Positions 1 to 6,722 of a DNA stretch of 26,978 nt are shown here, piece after piece. Location: contig JACVRU010000004.1 of NCBI GenBank assembly GCA_014534295.1, forward strand, positions 1 through 26,978. Reading direction: 5' to 3'. A program made the translations under genes and the position numbers. The stretch's first letter is position 1. Every line of letters begins with the position of its first letter. The stretch comes from Thermoleophilia bacterium. GTDB taxonomy: Bacteria > Actinomycetota > Thermoleophilia > Gaiellales > Gaiellaceae. Under the pieces are notes generated by a model, which searched no databases, was not told the origin of the DNA, and saw only the letters and a program-made list of their open reading frames with translations.

Positions 1-636
1 CCCGCGCCGCCGCCATTCGGGGAGCGTCGCCCCGCCCCAGAAGGTGGCGAACTCGGTTCCGCGCTCGAACCGCACCCAGGCGGCGCACACGACGGTGCCG
101 CCGGCCTCGGCGGCGACGATCGCGATTCCGCCGGGATCCGCGGCGAGCTCGCCCTCGAGGTTGGCGGCGAGCCACCTCGGGAAGCCGCCGCCCCAGACCG
201 CGTGCTCGAGGCCCGCGATCCGGTCGAGGTCGCGGCGCTCCGTCAGCTCGCGGAGCGCGACGCGCTCGGGAAGGCGCGGCGGCCCTGCGATCTCCGCTGC
301 CGCCGCGATCACCACGGTCTCCTCGTCCTCGGGGACGAGGCCGTGGGCGAGGAGGCGCTCCGGCAGGTCCCGAGGGAGGTCGTGGCCGTGGAGCTTCCAC
401 TCGAAGGGCTCGCCGCGCCTGGCGAAGACGTCGACCTGGCGGGCGATCAACACGTCCAGCTCCGGACCGTCGAGCCCGCCGAGCGTCGAGTAGACGACGA
501 AGCCACGGTCTCCGTAGCCGTGGAAGCGCAGCAACGGCCCGTCACGCTCGAAGGACACACCGCGGGGCAGAGGCTCCGGGACGCGCGCGCGGACCTGGGT
601 GTCGTAGGCCGCGAGCAGCTCGGCGGCGTCGGTCAC
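1..636 (-). CDS. GNAT family N-acetyltransferase (partial, C-terminus outside window)
   Basis: The minus-strand frame is open from a GTG at 636 to the window edge, giving 212 codons without a stop, so the 3' end is missing. The last visible residues (GGATLPEWRRRG) match the acetyl-CoA pyrophosphate-loop region of GNAT acetyltransferases, preceded by a beta-strand segment (VVCAAWVRFERGTEFATFWG). The N-terminal ~110 residues form a separate segment, as in two-part GNAT proteins. The substrate cannot be told. The start was chosen because it is the first start codon after an upstream in-frame stop and a TAGTGT box lies 7 bases before it, with no Shine-Dalgarno. It is divergent from the Asp-box protein gene. 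Plus-strand open frames over this stretch are arginine-rich shadows. Confidence 0.85.
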   Translation of the reverse strand, partial: MTDAAELLAAYDTQVRARVPEPLPRGVSFERDGPLLRFHGYGDRGFVVYSTLGGLDGPELDVLIARQVDVFARRGEPFEWKLHGHDLPRDLPERLLAHGLVPEDEETVVIAAAAEIAGPPRLPERVALRELTERRDLDRIAGLEHAVWGGGFPRWLAANLEGELAADPGGIAIVAAEAGGTVVCAAWVRFERGTEFATFWGGATLPEWRRRG

Positions 637-643
637 GCCGGAG

Positions 644-649
644 ACACTA
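644..649 (-). promoter_or_regulatory. -10 box (TAGTGT), leaderless-type promoter
   Basis: On the minus strand TAGTGT is followed by 7 bases (CTCCGGC) and then the GTG start at 636. Transcription starting about 7 bases after the box would begin at the start codon. No -35 element is evident. Confidence 0.45.
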
Positions 650-691
650 CGCCGAGGAGTGGCGCGGGCGAGCGGCGGGAACGTCCAGCAG

Positions 692-1627
692 GTGAACGCC
701 CTTGCGGTCGTCGCGGCGGCTCTCTCGCTCGGAGCGGCCGACGTCCCGCCCGACCAGACCGTTTACCGCATCGGGTTCGCGGACGCCCGGCGCGGCGTGC
801 TCTCGGCGGCGAGGCCCAATGCCCCCTGCGCGGACGGCCTCTGCGCGCACCACGTCTATGCGACGTCGGACGGAGGCGCGACCTGGCGGCGGACGCTGAG
901 CGCGCGGACGTCAGTCGGCGACATCGCGCACCTCTCGGCCGCGCCGGGGACGAGCACGGTGTTCGCGTCGTACCCGTGCCGCGAGCCGGCGCTCTGCGCC
1001 TCGCGCGTCTACCGGAGCGACGACTTCGGGCGGACCTGGCGGCTCGTCTCCCGAGCCTGGCTCTGGGACCCCGCCTTCGCCACGCCGCGCGACGGCTGGG
1101 CCCGCGGGAGCTCCGGCCTCGTCGCGACCCGCGACGGCGGGCGGACCTGGCGCCAGGTCGCCCGGCATCCGTGTCCCGACTACGCCAACGACTGGTACTA
1201 CCCCGCGCTCGTCGCGCCGGCGCGGGGGTACGTCCTCTGCCGGTCCAGCGACCTCACGTTCCCTCGGGAGCGCGGTGTCCACGAGACACGCGACGGCGGC
1301 CGCACCTGGCGGCTCCGCTCTGCGCTGGGCTACGAGTACGGCCGCGTCGGATCGGGTCACCGCGACTCGTTCGCGCTCCGGCACGTCTCCTTCCGGCCGA
1401 GCGGGCGGGGCTGGATCTGGCGCTTCGCCGGAACGCCGCTGGTGACGTCGGACGGCGGCCGGACGTGGCGCAAGGCGACGACGCGGTGGCCCCACTCGCT
1501 GATCTGGGGCGCCGCTGTCACGGACGGCCTCGCGTTCGCGCTCGCGGAGACGACCCGCGAGCAGCTGCTGCTGCGCACGGTCGACGGCGGCCGGACCTGG
1601 CAGGCGGTCAAGCGGTGGCCGAAGTAG
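692..1627 (+). CDS. Secreted Asp-box (BNR / Ycf48-like) beta-propeller protein
   Basis: The 311-residue product opens with a short hydrophobic segment (NALAVVAAALSLGAA), probably an export signal. Six Asp-box motifs of the S/RDGGxTW type follow, at about residues 59-65, 109-116, 147-153, 200-206, 253-259 and 297-303. This is the signature of sortilin/BNR/Ycf48-like propellers, here with roughly one motif per blade. The cysteines come in near pairs (46/51, 96/102, 161/183), suggesting disulfides in an exported protein. A GTG at 659 is also in frame, but the GTG at 692 puts the hydrophobic segment at the N-terminus and is preferred. No sialidase-type catalytic set is evident, so a binding or scaffolding role is more likely than hydrolysis. 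Ligand unknown. Confidence 0.8.
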   Translation: MNALAVVAAALSLGAADVPPDQTVYRIGFADARRGVLSAARPNAPCADGLCAHHVYATSDGGATWRRTLSARTSVGDIAHLSAAPGTSTVFASYPCREPALCASRVYRSDDFGRTWRLVSRAWLWDPAFATPRDGWARGSSGLVATRDGGRTWRQVARHPCPDYANDWYYPALVAPARGYVLCRSSDLTFPRERGVHETRDGGRTWRLRSALGYEYGRVGSGHRDSFALRHVSFRPSGRGWIWRFAGTPLVTSDGGRTWRKATTRWPHSLIWGAAVTDGLAFALAETTREQLLLRTVDGGRTWQAVKRWPK

Positions 1628-1675
1628 GAGCCGGATCGCGTCAAGATCGTCGAGGGAGGCGCCGATACGAGAGGC

Positions 1676-2047
1676 ATGGGGCTCGCCGATCGCGACTACG
1701 TGAAGTCGGAGAAGTGGCAGGCCGAGCAGCGCTCGCGCCTGGCGGAGTGGCAGTGGCGGGCGTTCGAGCGGCTGCCGTCCGCGCCGAGCCGCCCGAGTCC
1801 GCTCGGGCACGTGCTCCTCGTCGTCCTGATCGTGGTCGTGTCGGGCTCGATCGGCTACTGGGCAGGCGCTCGGACGGACCGCGTCGACCGGCCGGCGGCC
1901 GCGGCCACGCCGGCGCTCGTGTGGGGCGGCCGGACCTTCACGAGCAGGACCGAGTTCGAGGGATGGCTCGCCGAGCGCGGGATCCCGTATGCCCGCTGGG
2001 CGCGGACGCATCCCGGTGCTGCGGCGAAGCTCGACGGCCTCCCCTGA
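1676..2047 (+). CDS. Hypothetical single-pass membrane protein
   Basis: The product has 123 residues. A polar, charged N-terminal segment of about 43 residues is followed by one strong transmembrane helix (about 44-64, HVLLVVLIVVVSGSIGYWAG) and a ~55-residue C-terminal domain (VWGGRTFTSRTEFEGWLAERG and onward). The C-terminal part resembles small peptidoglycan- or partner-binding tails in layout only; I do not recognise the family. It lies 48 bases after the Asp-box gene on the same strand and converges on the next gene. The ATG at 1676 is preceded by weak purine-rich sequence (GAGAGGC). Function unknown. Confidence 0.65.
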   Translation: MGLADRDYVKSEKWQAEQRSRLAEWQWRAFERLPSAPSRPSPLGHVLLVVLIVVVSGSIGYWAGARTDRVDRPAAAATPALVWGGRTFTSRTEFEGWLAERGIPYARWARTHPGAAAKLDGLP

Positions 2048-2126
2048 GACTCTGAGACAGAAGAAGCCGGTGCTCTCGGAAAGCGCGGGCGTGCCGGGTC
2101 GTCCGCTCTTAGTGAGCCTCCTTCCG

Positions 2127-2543
2127 TCAGGTCGAGAGCAGCCTGCCGAAGAACGACCGGTAACGCTGGAGTGCCACTCGCAGGTCCTCGGTGGAGACGT
2201 CGTCGCCGCGGTCCCACTGGCTCTCGAGCCTCGAACGCTCCTCCGCGAAGGAGTCTGCGAGCCGCTGCATGAGCTCGGCGACGAGTGTGTCGGCGTTCTC
2301 CACCGCGCGCCTAGGCTCGTCGACGAACCCAGCCTGGATCTCTCGCCAGCGGGTCTGGAAGTCGCTGGTCGCGTCCTCGGCGAGAAGCGGCCCTCGGGCA
2401 TCGCGCTGCTCCTGCTCCTCGACCTCGTCCCGCGATCTGGCCGTATCGCCTAGGTCCTGATCACGTTCGGCCTCGTCGCCTTCGTCGCGAGCGGCGTCCC
2501 GAGCAGCGATGTCGGCGGTGGTCGGTCGGTCTTCCCGTTCCAT
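2127..2543 (-). CDS. Acidic soluble paralogue of the upstream membrane protein (unknown function)
   Basis: The product has 138 residues. The first ~55 are very acidic and look disordered (many D, E, R). The C-terminal ~80 match the C-terminal part of the preceding gene product: a W..xQAxFVDEPRRAVxxADTLV stretch at about 66-88 and a STEDLRVALQRYRSFFGRLL stretch at 117-136. No transmembrane segment is present. The start ATG shares its A with the TGA of the upstream gene (TGATG), so translational coupling is likely. A longer in-frame extension to 2855 lies inside the upstream coding region and is rejected. The family is common in actinobacteria but has no function known to me. Confidence 0.75.
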   Translation of the reverse strand: MEREDRPTTADIAARDAARDEGDEAERDQDLGDTARSRDEVEEQEQRDARGPLLAEDATSDFQTRWREIQAGFVDEPRRAVENADTLVAELMQRLADSFAEERSRLESQWDRGDDVSTEDLRVALQRYRSFFGRLLST

Positions 2544-3103
2544 CAGCGGGCCTCCTCTGGAGTCGTGGTCGCCTCGCGGCGTTCGAGGAGCTCCGCGAAG
2601 AGCGACCGATAGTGCACCATCGCCTGGCGCAGGTCCTCGGTGGTCGCGTCGCCCCGGTCGTATGCGAGGCACGTCTCGTGCGCGCGCCGGTAGTTCTCGA
2701 CGACCTCCGGGTGGTCGACGGAGATCAGCTCGGCTCGCCGCTCGAACTCGTCCATCGGATACCCGCGCTCGGACATGACCTGCTGAACGAGTCGGTCGGC
2801 CTCCCTCGTCGCGCCGACCGGGTCGTCGACGAACCGTGCCTGAACGTCCTCCCACTCCTGCTCGTAGCGTTCCGCCGCTTCCTGCGAGAGGCGCCGCAGC
2901 TGGAGCTCGTCACGGCGCTTGAGACGCTGACCGAGCTCGCGTTCGGCTTCCTTCTCAGTCTGTGCGTCGGCCACCGCCCGCTCGTACTCGGGGCCGAACG
3001 TTTCGCGGAGCCTCGCCCGCCGTGCCGCCCGCCAAGCCAGCACAGCTGCGGCCACCACAGCGAGCGCAACCGCCGCGATCACGATCCAGACCCACACATC
3101 CAT
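2543..3103 (-). CDS. Membrane-anchored actinobacterial protein of unknown function
   Basis: The product has 186 residues: an N-terminal transmembrane helix (about 4-26, VWIVIAAVALAVVAAAVLAW), a long charged, probably coiled-coil helix (about 28-95), then a conserved C-terminal domain. That domain contains VQARFVDDPVGATREADRLV, a GYPMDEFERRA segment with ISVDHPEVVENYR, and TTEDLRQAMVHYRSLFAELL. It is recognisable as a widespread actinobacterial membrane family without an assigned role. A strong AAAGGAG ribosome site lies 7 bases before the ATG. The gene is coupled to the downstream soluble paralogue by a TGATG overlap, suggesting they act together, possibly as a membrane/soluble pair. Confidence 0.8.
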   Translation of the reverse strand: MDVWVWIVIAAVALAVVAAAVLAWRAARRARLRETFGPEYERAVADAQTEKEAERELGQRLKRRDELQLRRLSQEAAERYEQEWEDVQARFVDDPVGATREADRLVQQVMSERGYPMDEFERRAELISVDHPEVVENYRRAHETCLAYDRGDATTEDLRQAMVHYRSLFAELLERREATTTPEEAR

Positions 3104-3110
3104 CGTTTAG

Positions 3111-3117
3111 CTCCTTT
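3111..3117 (-). promoter_or_regulatory. Shine-Dalgarno site AAAGGAG
   Basis: Read on the minus strand this is AAAGGAG, 7 bases before the ATG at 3103. It is one of the few clear Shine-Dalgarno sites in the window and fixes the start of the membrane protein gene. Confidence 0.75.
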
Positions 3118-3131
3118 CCCTGCTCGAACGC

Positions 3132-3941
3132 CTACGACGATCCCCACCAGGACTTCGACCAGGTGAGCGTGGCCAGCGTCGCCTGTCCCGCGAGGCTCGG
3201 GTGGAAGAAGTCGAGCCGGCTGACGTGGTGGGAGGCGAATGGGTAGTCGAAGACCGCGTGCCCGTCGAACCGGCAGAACGCGTATTGCGCGCACACGTTG
3301 CCCAGGATCTCGTTGAAGGCCCGCTCGCGCTCGAGCACTGCCCGGCGGTCCTCCTCCATGTTGAACGGCGACAGCATCGACTGGCAGATCCGGGCGGCCC
3401 GCCAGACGAGCTGAGCGACGGCGTTGTCGCGCAGCACCTGCCAGAGCCGGTAGACGTTCGGGATGCTGCTCACGAAGACGAGCGCCCCCGGCGGTAGACC
3501 GGCCGCGAGCACGTTCATCGTCGCCGAGAACTGGGCCGTGAAGTCCTCGACGCTCGTCATCGCTGCGGGCGAGCTCGTGCAGACGTCGTTCGCGCCCATG
3601 AGGATCGTCACGTAGCGGGTGCCCTGCGCGACGGCGGCTTGCGCCTGCTGCGGCGCGTCGGCCATCCTCGCCCCGGCACGCGCGTTGTTGTAGTTGTTGC
3701 CGCGGATGCTCGGCGTCAGGGCTCGGAGTCGCTCGTAGTGGCTGCTGACTCCGTCGAAGTAGCCGCCGCCAGTGCTCCACGACTGCGCCGGATGGTCGCC
3801 GTACCAGCAGCAGACGTTGGTGGCGCGCGTGATCGAGTCGCCGATCGAGGCGATGCTGTTGGGCAGGGGCGGCGAGCCGGACGCAGCCGACGCCCAGACG
3901 ACAGCAGCGACGAGACCGGCGAGCAGCGCACGAATACGCAT
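3132..3941 (-). CDS. Secreted SGNH/GDSL-type hydrolase
   Basis: The product has 269 residues. It begins with an export signal (MRIRALLAGLVAAVVWASAASG) probably cleaved near residue 20-23. SGNH blocks follow in order: block I ASIGDSIT with nucleophile Ser36, block II around NARAG (Gly90), block III GANDV with Asn118, and block V DFFHPS with Asp244 and His247. All four SGNH residues are present, so an active esterase/lipase-type hydrolase acting outside the membrane is likely. Several cysteines (44, 45, 121, 187, 217, 223) suggest disulfides. An in-frame ATG exists at 3992, but the ATG at 3941 directly precedes the signal peptide and has a GGGAGGGG ribosome site. The natural substrate cannot be read from sequence. 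Confidence 0.9.
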   Translation of the reverse strand: MRIRALLAGLVAAVVWASAASGSPPLPNSIASIGDSITRATNVCCWYGDHPAQSWSTGGGYFDGVSSHYERLRALTPSIRGNNYNNARAGARMADAPQQAQAAVAQGTRYVTILMGANDVCTSSPAAMTSVEDFTAQFSATMNVLAAGLPPGALVFVSSIPNVYRLWQVLRDNAVAQLVWRAARICQSMLSPFNMEEDRRAVLERERAFNEILGNVCAQYAFCRFDGHAVFDYPFASHHVSRLDFFHPSLAGQATLATLTWSKSWWGSS

Positions 3942-3945
3942 CGGA

Positions 3946-3953
3946 CCCCTCCC
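3946..3953 (-). promoter_or_regulatory. Shine-Dalgarno site GGGAGGGG
   Basis: On the minus strand GGGAGGGG ends 4 bases before the ATG at 3941. It decides between this start and an in-frame ATG 17 codons upstream. Confidence 0.6.
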
Positions 3954-4019
3954 ACGTGGTTGGCGGCCCGTCTCCTTCCCCGGAACCGCCATTTCACACC
4001 TGCGCTGACGCTACAGCAC

Positions 4020-4045
4020 AAAAACCCCGCCTGAGCGGGGCTTTT
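4020..4045 (-). terminator. Rho-independent terminator after tRNA-Gln
   Basis: CCCCGC (4025-4030) pairs with GCGGGG (4035-4040) around a 4-base loop. On the minus strand the hairpin is followed by five T (4024-4020), a classic intrinsic terminator six bases beyond the tRNA 3' end. Four T also flank it on the plus strand, so it may work in both directions. Confidence 0.8.
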
Positions 4046-4050
4046 CGAGG

Positions 4051-4121
4051 CTGCGGGGCTAGGATTCGAACCTAGACTACCTGGTCCAGAGCCAGGCGTC
4101 CTGCCGTTAGACGACCCCGCA
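4051..4121 (-). tRNA. tRNA-Gln (anticodon CUG)
   Basis: The minus strand folds as a 71-base tRNA. The acceptor arm has a U1-A72 pair (TGCGGGG with CCCCGCA) and the discriminator is G73. The D stem is GTCT/GGAC. The anticodon stem is CCTGG/CCAGG around loop CTCTGGA, with CTG at positions 34-36. The variable loop is TAGT, and the T stem CTAGG/CCTAG surrounds TTCGAAT. The weak U1-A72 pair and G73 are typical of bacterial tRNA-Gln. CCA is not encoded. It decodes CAG, the dominant Gln codon in such a GC-rich genome. It is followed by an intrinsic terminator. Confidence 0.95.
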
Positions 4122-4148
4122 CCGGGGCGGTCAGTGTAGCGCCCGAGT

Positions 4149-4154
4149 TAGCGT
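4149..4154 (+). promoter_or_regulatory. -10 box (TAGCGT), leaderless-type promoter
   Basis: TAGCGT is followed by exactly 6 bases and then the GTG start at 4161. There is no Shine-Dalgarno. It lies between the divergent tRNA-Gln and GNAT genes. Confidence 0.45.
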
Positions 4155-4160
4155 CCGGCC

Positions 4161-4859
4161 GTGGACCGGGTCGCGCTCTGCGCCGAGACGACGGCACGCT
4201 GGCATGCCGCTTGGCTGACCGCCCTCGGCCTCCGCTCGGAGTGGCGGGAGACAGCGTGGCGGGCCCTCGAGCGCCCCCCGCTCTTCTACTGGACGGCGAT
4301 CACGCTCTCCCGTCAGGCGAGAGAGGACGCAGTCGCGGACGCGCGCGGCACGATCTGCGACTCCTGGTCGTCGCTCGAGCTCGGGCCCCACGGCTTCGAG
4401 GAGCGCCTGCGCGAGCCCTGGTTCGTCCGTCCGCCGGGCCCGCTTGCCGCCGCGGACCCGCCGGCCGAGCTCGAAGTCGTGCGCGTGGCCACGGCCGAGG
4501 AGGTGGCCGAGTTCGAGGTCGTGAGCGCCCGCGGCTTCGGCTCCGAGGACGCGGCCGTCGAGGAACCCTTCCACCCGCCGGCGATCCTCGCCGACCGGCG
4601 AATGACGATGCTCGTTGGCCGTGCCGGCGGCCGCGCGGTGGCGGCCGCGATGAGCTACCGAACCGGAGCGGCCGTCGGTATCTACGGCGTGACCACGGTC
4701 GCCTTCGCCCGCGGCTGCGGCTACGCGACCGCGCTGACCCGTGCGCTGGTCGACCCCGACCTGCCGGCGCTGCTGAGCCCGAGCCCGGAGGCGGAGCGGC
4801 TGTACGGGCGGCTCGGTTTCGAGGCTGTCGGCGAGCTCCAGCAGTGGGAACGCGTCTAG
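4161..4859 (+). CDS. GNAT family N-acetyltransferase
   Basis: The product has 232 residues. An N-terminal segment (about 1-95) is followed by a GNAT-like core: strand LEVVRVATAEEVAEFEVV, a central strand (MTMLVGRAGGRAVAAAMSY), the TTVAFARGCGYATALTRALV segment in place of motif A (R/Q-x-x-G-x-G/A), and a C-terminal AERLYGRLGFEAVGE motif typical of GNAT ends. Acetyl-CoA-dependent acylation is likely; acceptor unknown. The GTG start has a TAGCGT box 6 bases upstream. The 3' end overlaps the convergent HD-family gene by 4 bases (CTAG serves as both stops). It is one of three GNAT genes in the first 6.6 kb. Confidence 0.85.
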   Translation: MDRVALCAETTARWHAAWLTALGLRSEWRETAWRALERPPLFYWTAITLSRQAREDAVADARGTICDSWSSLELGPHGFEERLREPWFVRPPGPLAAADPPAELEVVRVATAEEVAEFEVVSARGFGSEDAAVEEPFHPPAILADRRMTMLVGRAGGRAVAAAMSYRTGAAVGIYGVTTVAFARGCGYATALTRALVDPDLPALLSPSPEAERLYGRLGFEAVGELQQWERV

Positions 4860-5734
4860 GTCTCGAGCCGGTAGATCGGGACGAGGCGCTTCTCCGCTTC
4901 GGTGTCGATATGCGCCGTCACCTCGACGTACGGCTCGAGCCCGGAGCCGCGCAGCTTCGCCTTCAGCAGGCCGTCGACCTGGTAAATGCCGGAGGAGTTG
5001 TTCATCAGGATCTCGATCCCGATGGGTGCGTGCTCGCCGTCCCGGATCTCCACCTGGTCGATCGCCGCGGCTGAGAGCGAGTGGATCGAGACGCGGCCGT
5101 GCTCGAACGGGATCCGCGAGCGGCCCTCGGCCATGTCGAGCGCGTCCGCGACGCGGACGATTCCCGCCTCGAGCGTCAGCGGCCGTCCGTAGTCGCGGTG
5201 GCTCGTGATCGTCTGGAGCACCTCGGTCGTGACGACGGTCAGCTCGGGCTCCTCGTAGATCCCGTCGAGGAGCTCGCGCAGCTTTGGCTCGGCCAGGAAG
5301 AGGCTGAAGTCCTCGTGGCCGTCGCGGTGGACGGCCATGCCGATGCAGTGCAGCAGCGCTCCGAGCACGACGATCACCTCCGCGTCCTCCGGCCCGAAGC
5401 CGTAGTCGCGCACGGTCGTCGGCTCGACGCCGTGCTTCACGAGCTGCCGCAGGAGCTTGAGCGCGATGTTGGTGACGATCTGGACGTGGACCCAGGAGTG
5501 GTCGTTGATCTCCATCCGCACGACCGCGTTCACGTTGGCGACGTGCCACCAGGCCTTCACCTGCCTGTCGTCGTTGACGCGCTCGACGAGGGTGCGCAGC
5601 TTGCGGTTGCCGCGCTCGGGGACGCGGATCCGCATCTTCCCGACGGCCTCGGCGGGCGACATCCGCGTCTCGCGGCGGGCCTCCTCCGAGACGGGCTGCT
5701 CGATCCGCTCGTCGGTCTCCGGATCCAGGGCCAT
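4856..5734 (-). CDS. HD-superfamily (phosphohydrolase-like) protein with altered HD motif
   Basis: The product has 292 residues. It shows an HD-domain layout: first His in NDHSWVHVQIV (about 78-87), a second block LLHCIGMAVHRDGHE (127-141), a SHRDYG block (178-183), and VADALDMAEGRSRIPFE (195-211) with a conserved late Asp. The arrangement resembles an HD family found in archaea and actinobacteria, as I recall it. The Asp of the HD pair, expected after His129, is Cys130 here, so metal binding or catalysis may be changed. The C-terminal ~85 residues form a separate beta-rich domain. The ATG has a TAGACT box 11 bases upstream and no clear Shine-Dalgarno. Substrate unknown; a nucleotide hydrolase or a regulatory domain are both possible. 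Confidence 0.75.
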   Translation of the reverse strand: MALDPETDERIEQPVSEEARRETRMSPAEAVGKMRIRVPERGNRKLRTLVERVNDDRQVKAWWHVANVNAVVRMEINDHSWVHVQIVTNIALKLLRQLVKHGVEPTTVRDYGFGPEDAEVIVVLGALLHCIGMAVHRDGHEDFSLFLAEPKLRELLDGIYEEPELTVVTTEVLQTITSHRDYGRPLTLEAGIVRVADALDMAEGRSRIPFEHGRVSIHSLSAAAIDQVEIRDGEHAPIGIEILMNNSSGIYQVDGLLKAKLRGSGLEPYVEVTAHIDTEAEKRLVPIYRLET

Positions 5735-5758
5735 CGGCCCGGTTGAGTCTAGTCGGCG

Positions 5759-6130
5759 TTAGACGGTCGCTTGCCAGCCGTCGTAGGCGCCGCCGTACTC
5801 GGCCGCGAGCTCCGTGAAGGCGCGTCGCGCGGCCGCCACGTTCTCCTCGGTGACGACGGTCTGCGCGGTCGCCGACACGGTCCAGGGCCGGACGTCGTCG
5901 GCGGGCTCGGAAGCGACGTCGAGGACGCGGGGCTCGTACCCCAGGTTGGCGACCATGGGGGCGAACGCCTCGGCCGCCTCTCTACTCGGCAGGTGCACGT
6001 GATGGATGACCTCGCGCGGCTGGGAGAGGTCGGCGCCCGCTTCGCTCAGCTGCTCGAGCACGACGCGATCCGCCTCGATCGTGCCCTCCGCCGGCGGCTG
6101 GTCGCGCTTCAGGCGATCGAGCAGGCCCAC
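5759..6130 (-). CDS. RraB-like (regulator of ribonuclease activity B family) protein
   Basis: The product has 123 residues. The C-terminal ~85 match the RraB fold by pattern: PREVIHHVHLPSREAAEAFA, a LGYEPRVLDV strand, a PWTVSATAQTVV strand, and the family's terminal YGGAYDGWQATV motif. In E. coli RraB binds RNase E and inhibits it; whether that role holds here is unknown, and the family is broader than RNase E inhibition. The N-terminal 35 residues are charged. The GTG start has a TAGGGT box 6 bases upstream that overlaps the TAG stop of the preceding GNAT gene; the genes are 9 bases apart. Confidence 0.75.
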   Translation of the reverse strand: MGLLDRLKRDQPPAEGTIEADRVVLEQLSEAGADLSQPREVIHHVHLPSREAAEAFAPMVANLGYEPRVLDVASEPADDVRPWTVSATAQTVVTEENVAAARRAFTELAAEYGGAYDGWQATV

Positions 6131-6136
6131 GCCCTC

Positions 6137-6142
6137 ACCCTA
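6137..6142 (-). promoter_or_regulatory. -10 box (TAGGGT) overlapping the upstream stop codon
   Basis: On the minus strand TAGGGT is followed by 6 bases (GAGGGC) and the GTG at 6130. The TAG is also the stop of the preceding GNAT gene, so an independent internal promoter is possible but may be coincidence. Confidence 0.35.
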
Positions 6143-6592
6143 CCCACTCGACCCGCCTTCGGAACCTTCCCCGTCGCCCTGCCCGTCCGGGGCCTCGAGC
6201 TTGGACAGGTGGATGAGCCCGGCCGGCGTCGGCGAGAACCCGCATGCGTCGAGGTAGAAGGGCGCGAGCGCCTCGTCGAAATCGACCTCGAGCCACTGGC
6301 AGCCGGCCGCTTTCGACCGTAGTGCGGCGATCCGCACGAGCTCGGTCCCGACTCCATGCCGCTGATGGTCGGGCCGCACCTTCGTGTCGATCAGGAACGC
6401 GTGGTCGCCGCCGTCCCAGGCGACGTTGACGAACCCAATCAACGCGCCGTCGCTTGCGCGTGCCGTCACCCACCCAAGGCTGTGCGAGCGGACGCGGTTC
6501 CACCAGCCAGGCTCGGCGTTGCCGCCGTGGGACAGAGTGAGCTGGACGAGCTCTTCGTCGGCGACGTCGCCGCGCCAGGCGAAGTCGACCAT
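6140..6592 (-). CDS. GNAT family N-acetyltransferase
   Basis: The product has 150 residues, a single compact GNAT domain. Motif A is VRPDHQRHGVGTELV (72-86), with the acetyl-CoA pyrophosphate loop Q77-x-x-G-V-G82. The C-terminal block APFYLDACGFSPTPAGLIHL (110-129) is typical of small GNAT enzymes. Acceptor unknown. The tail (residues 133-150) is a Gly/Ser/Glu-rich stretch. The start ATG at 6592 is chosen because TAGTCT sits exactly 6 bases before it; an overlapping start at 6596 is in another frame. It probably shares transcripts with the RraB-like gene downstream. Confidence 0.9.
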   Translation of the reverse strand: MVDFAWRGDVADEELVQLTLSHGGNAEPGWWNRVRSHSLGWVTARASDGALIGFVNVAWDGGDHAFLIDTKVRPDHQRHGVGTELVRIAALRSKAAGCQWLEVDFDEALAPFYLDACGFSPTPAGLIHLSKLEAPDGQGDGEGSEGGSSG

Positions 6593-6598
6593 CCACGC

Positions 6599-6604
6599 AG
6601 ACTA
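6599..6604 (-). promoter_or_regulatory. -10 box (TAGTCT), leaderless-type promoter
   Basis: On the minus strand TAGTCT is followed by GCGTGG and the ATG at 6592, so transcription would begin at or next to the start codon. Confidence 0.5.
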
Positions 6605-6642
6605 CCGCGCTCGGGTTCCGCTGCGAGGTGAGCCTGGTGGCC

Positions 6643-6666
6643 TGCGGGAGACCGTGCTCTCCCGCA
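6643..6666. repeat. 9-bp inverted repeat (hairpin), intergenic
   Basis: TGCGGGAGA (6643-6651) pairs perfectly with TCTCCCGCA (6658-6666) around a 6-base loop. It lies in the 130-base gap between the ABC exporter and the GNAT gene. There is no T run on either side. It may be a transcription-stopping or mRNA-stabilising hairpin. Confidence 0.5.
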
Positions 6667-6700
6667 ACCAGCGCGGCGGTCCGACAGTGGGCATCCCGTC

Positions 6701-6720
6701 GCGAAGACGACGGTCTTCGC
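6701..6720. terminator. Tetraloop hairpin just after the exporter stop codon
   Basis: GCGAAGAC (6701-6708) pairs perfectly with GTCTTCGC (6713-6720) around a 4-base loop, starting 2 bases past the TAG of the minus-strand exporter gene. No U tract follows, so it is a terminator-like or 3'-end-protecting hairpin, not a classic intrinsic terminator. Confidence 0.45.
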
Positions 6721-6722
6721 CG

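Noticed and set aside
202..2055. A 617-codon open frame on the plus strand
   Set aside because: It is Arg/Pro/Ala-rich shadow sequence antisense to the GNAT gene and out of frame with the Asp-box gene; no domain pattern is visible.
2048..2126. Possible terminator between the convergent genes at 2047 and 2127
   Set aside because: No convincing stem with a T run could be drawn in this 79-base gap.
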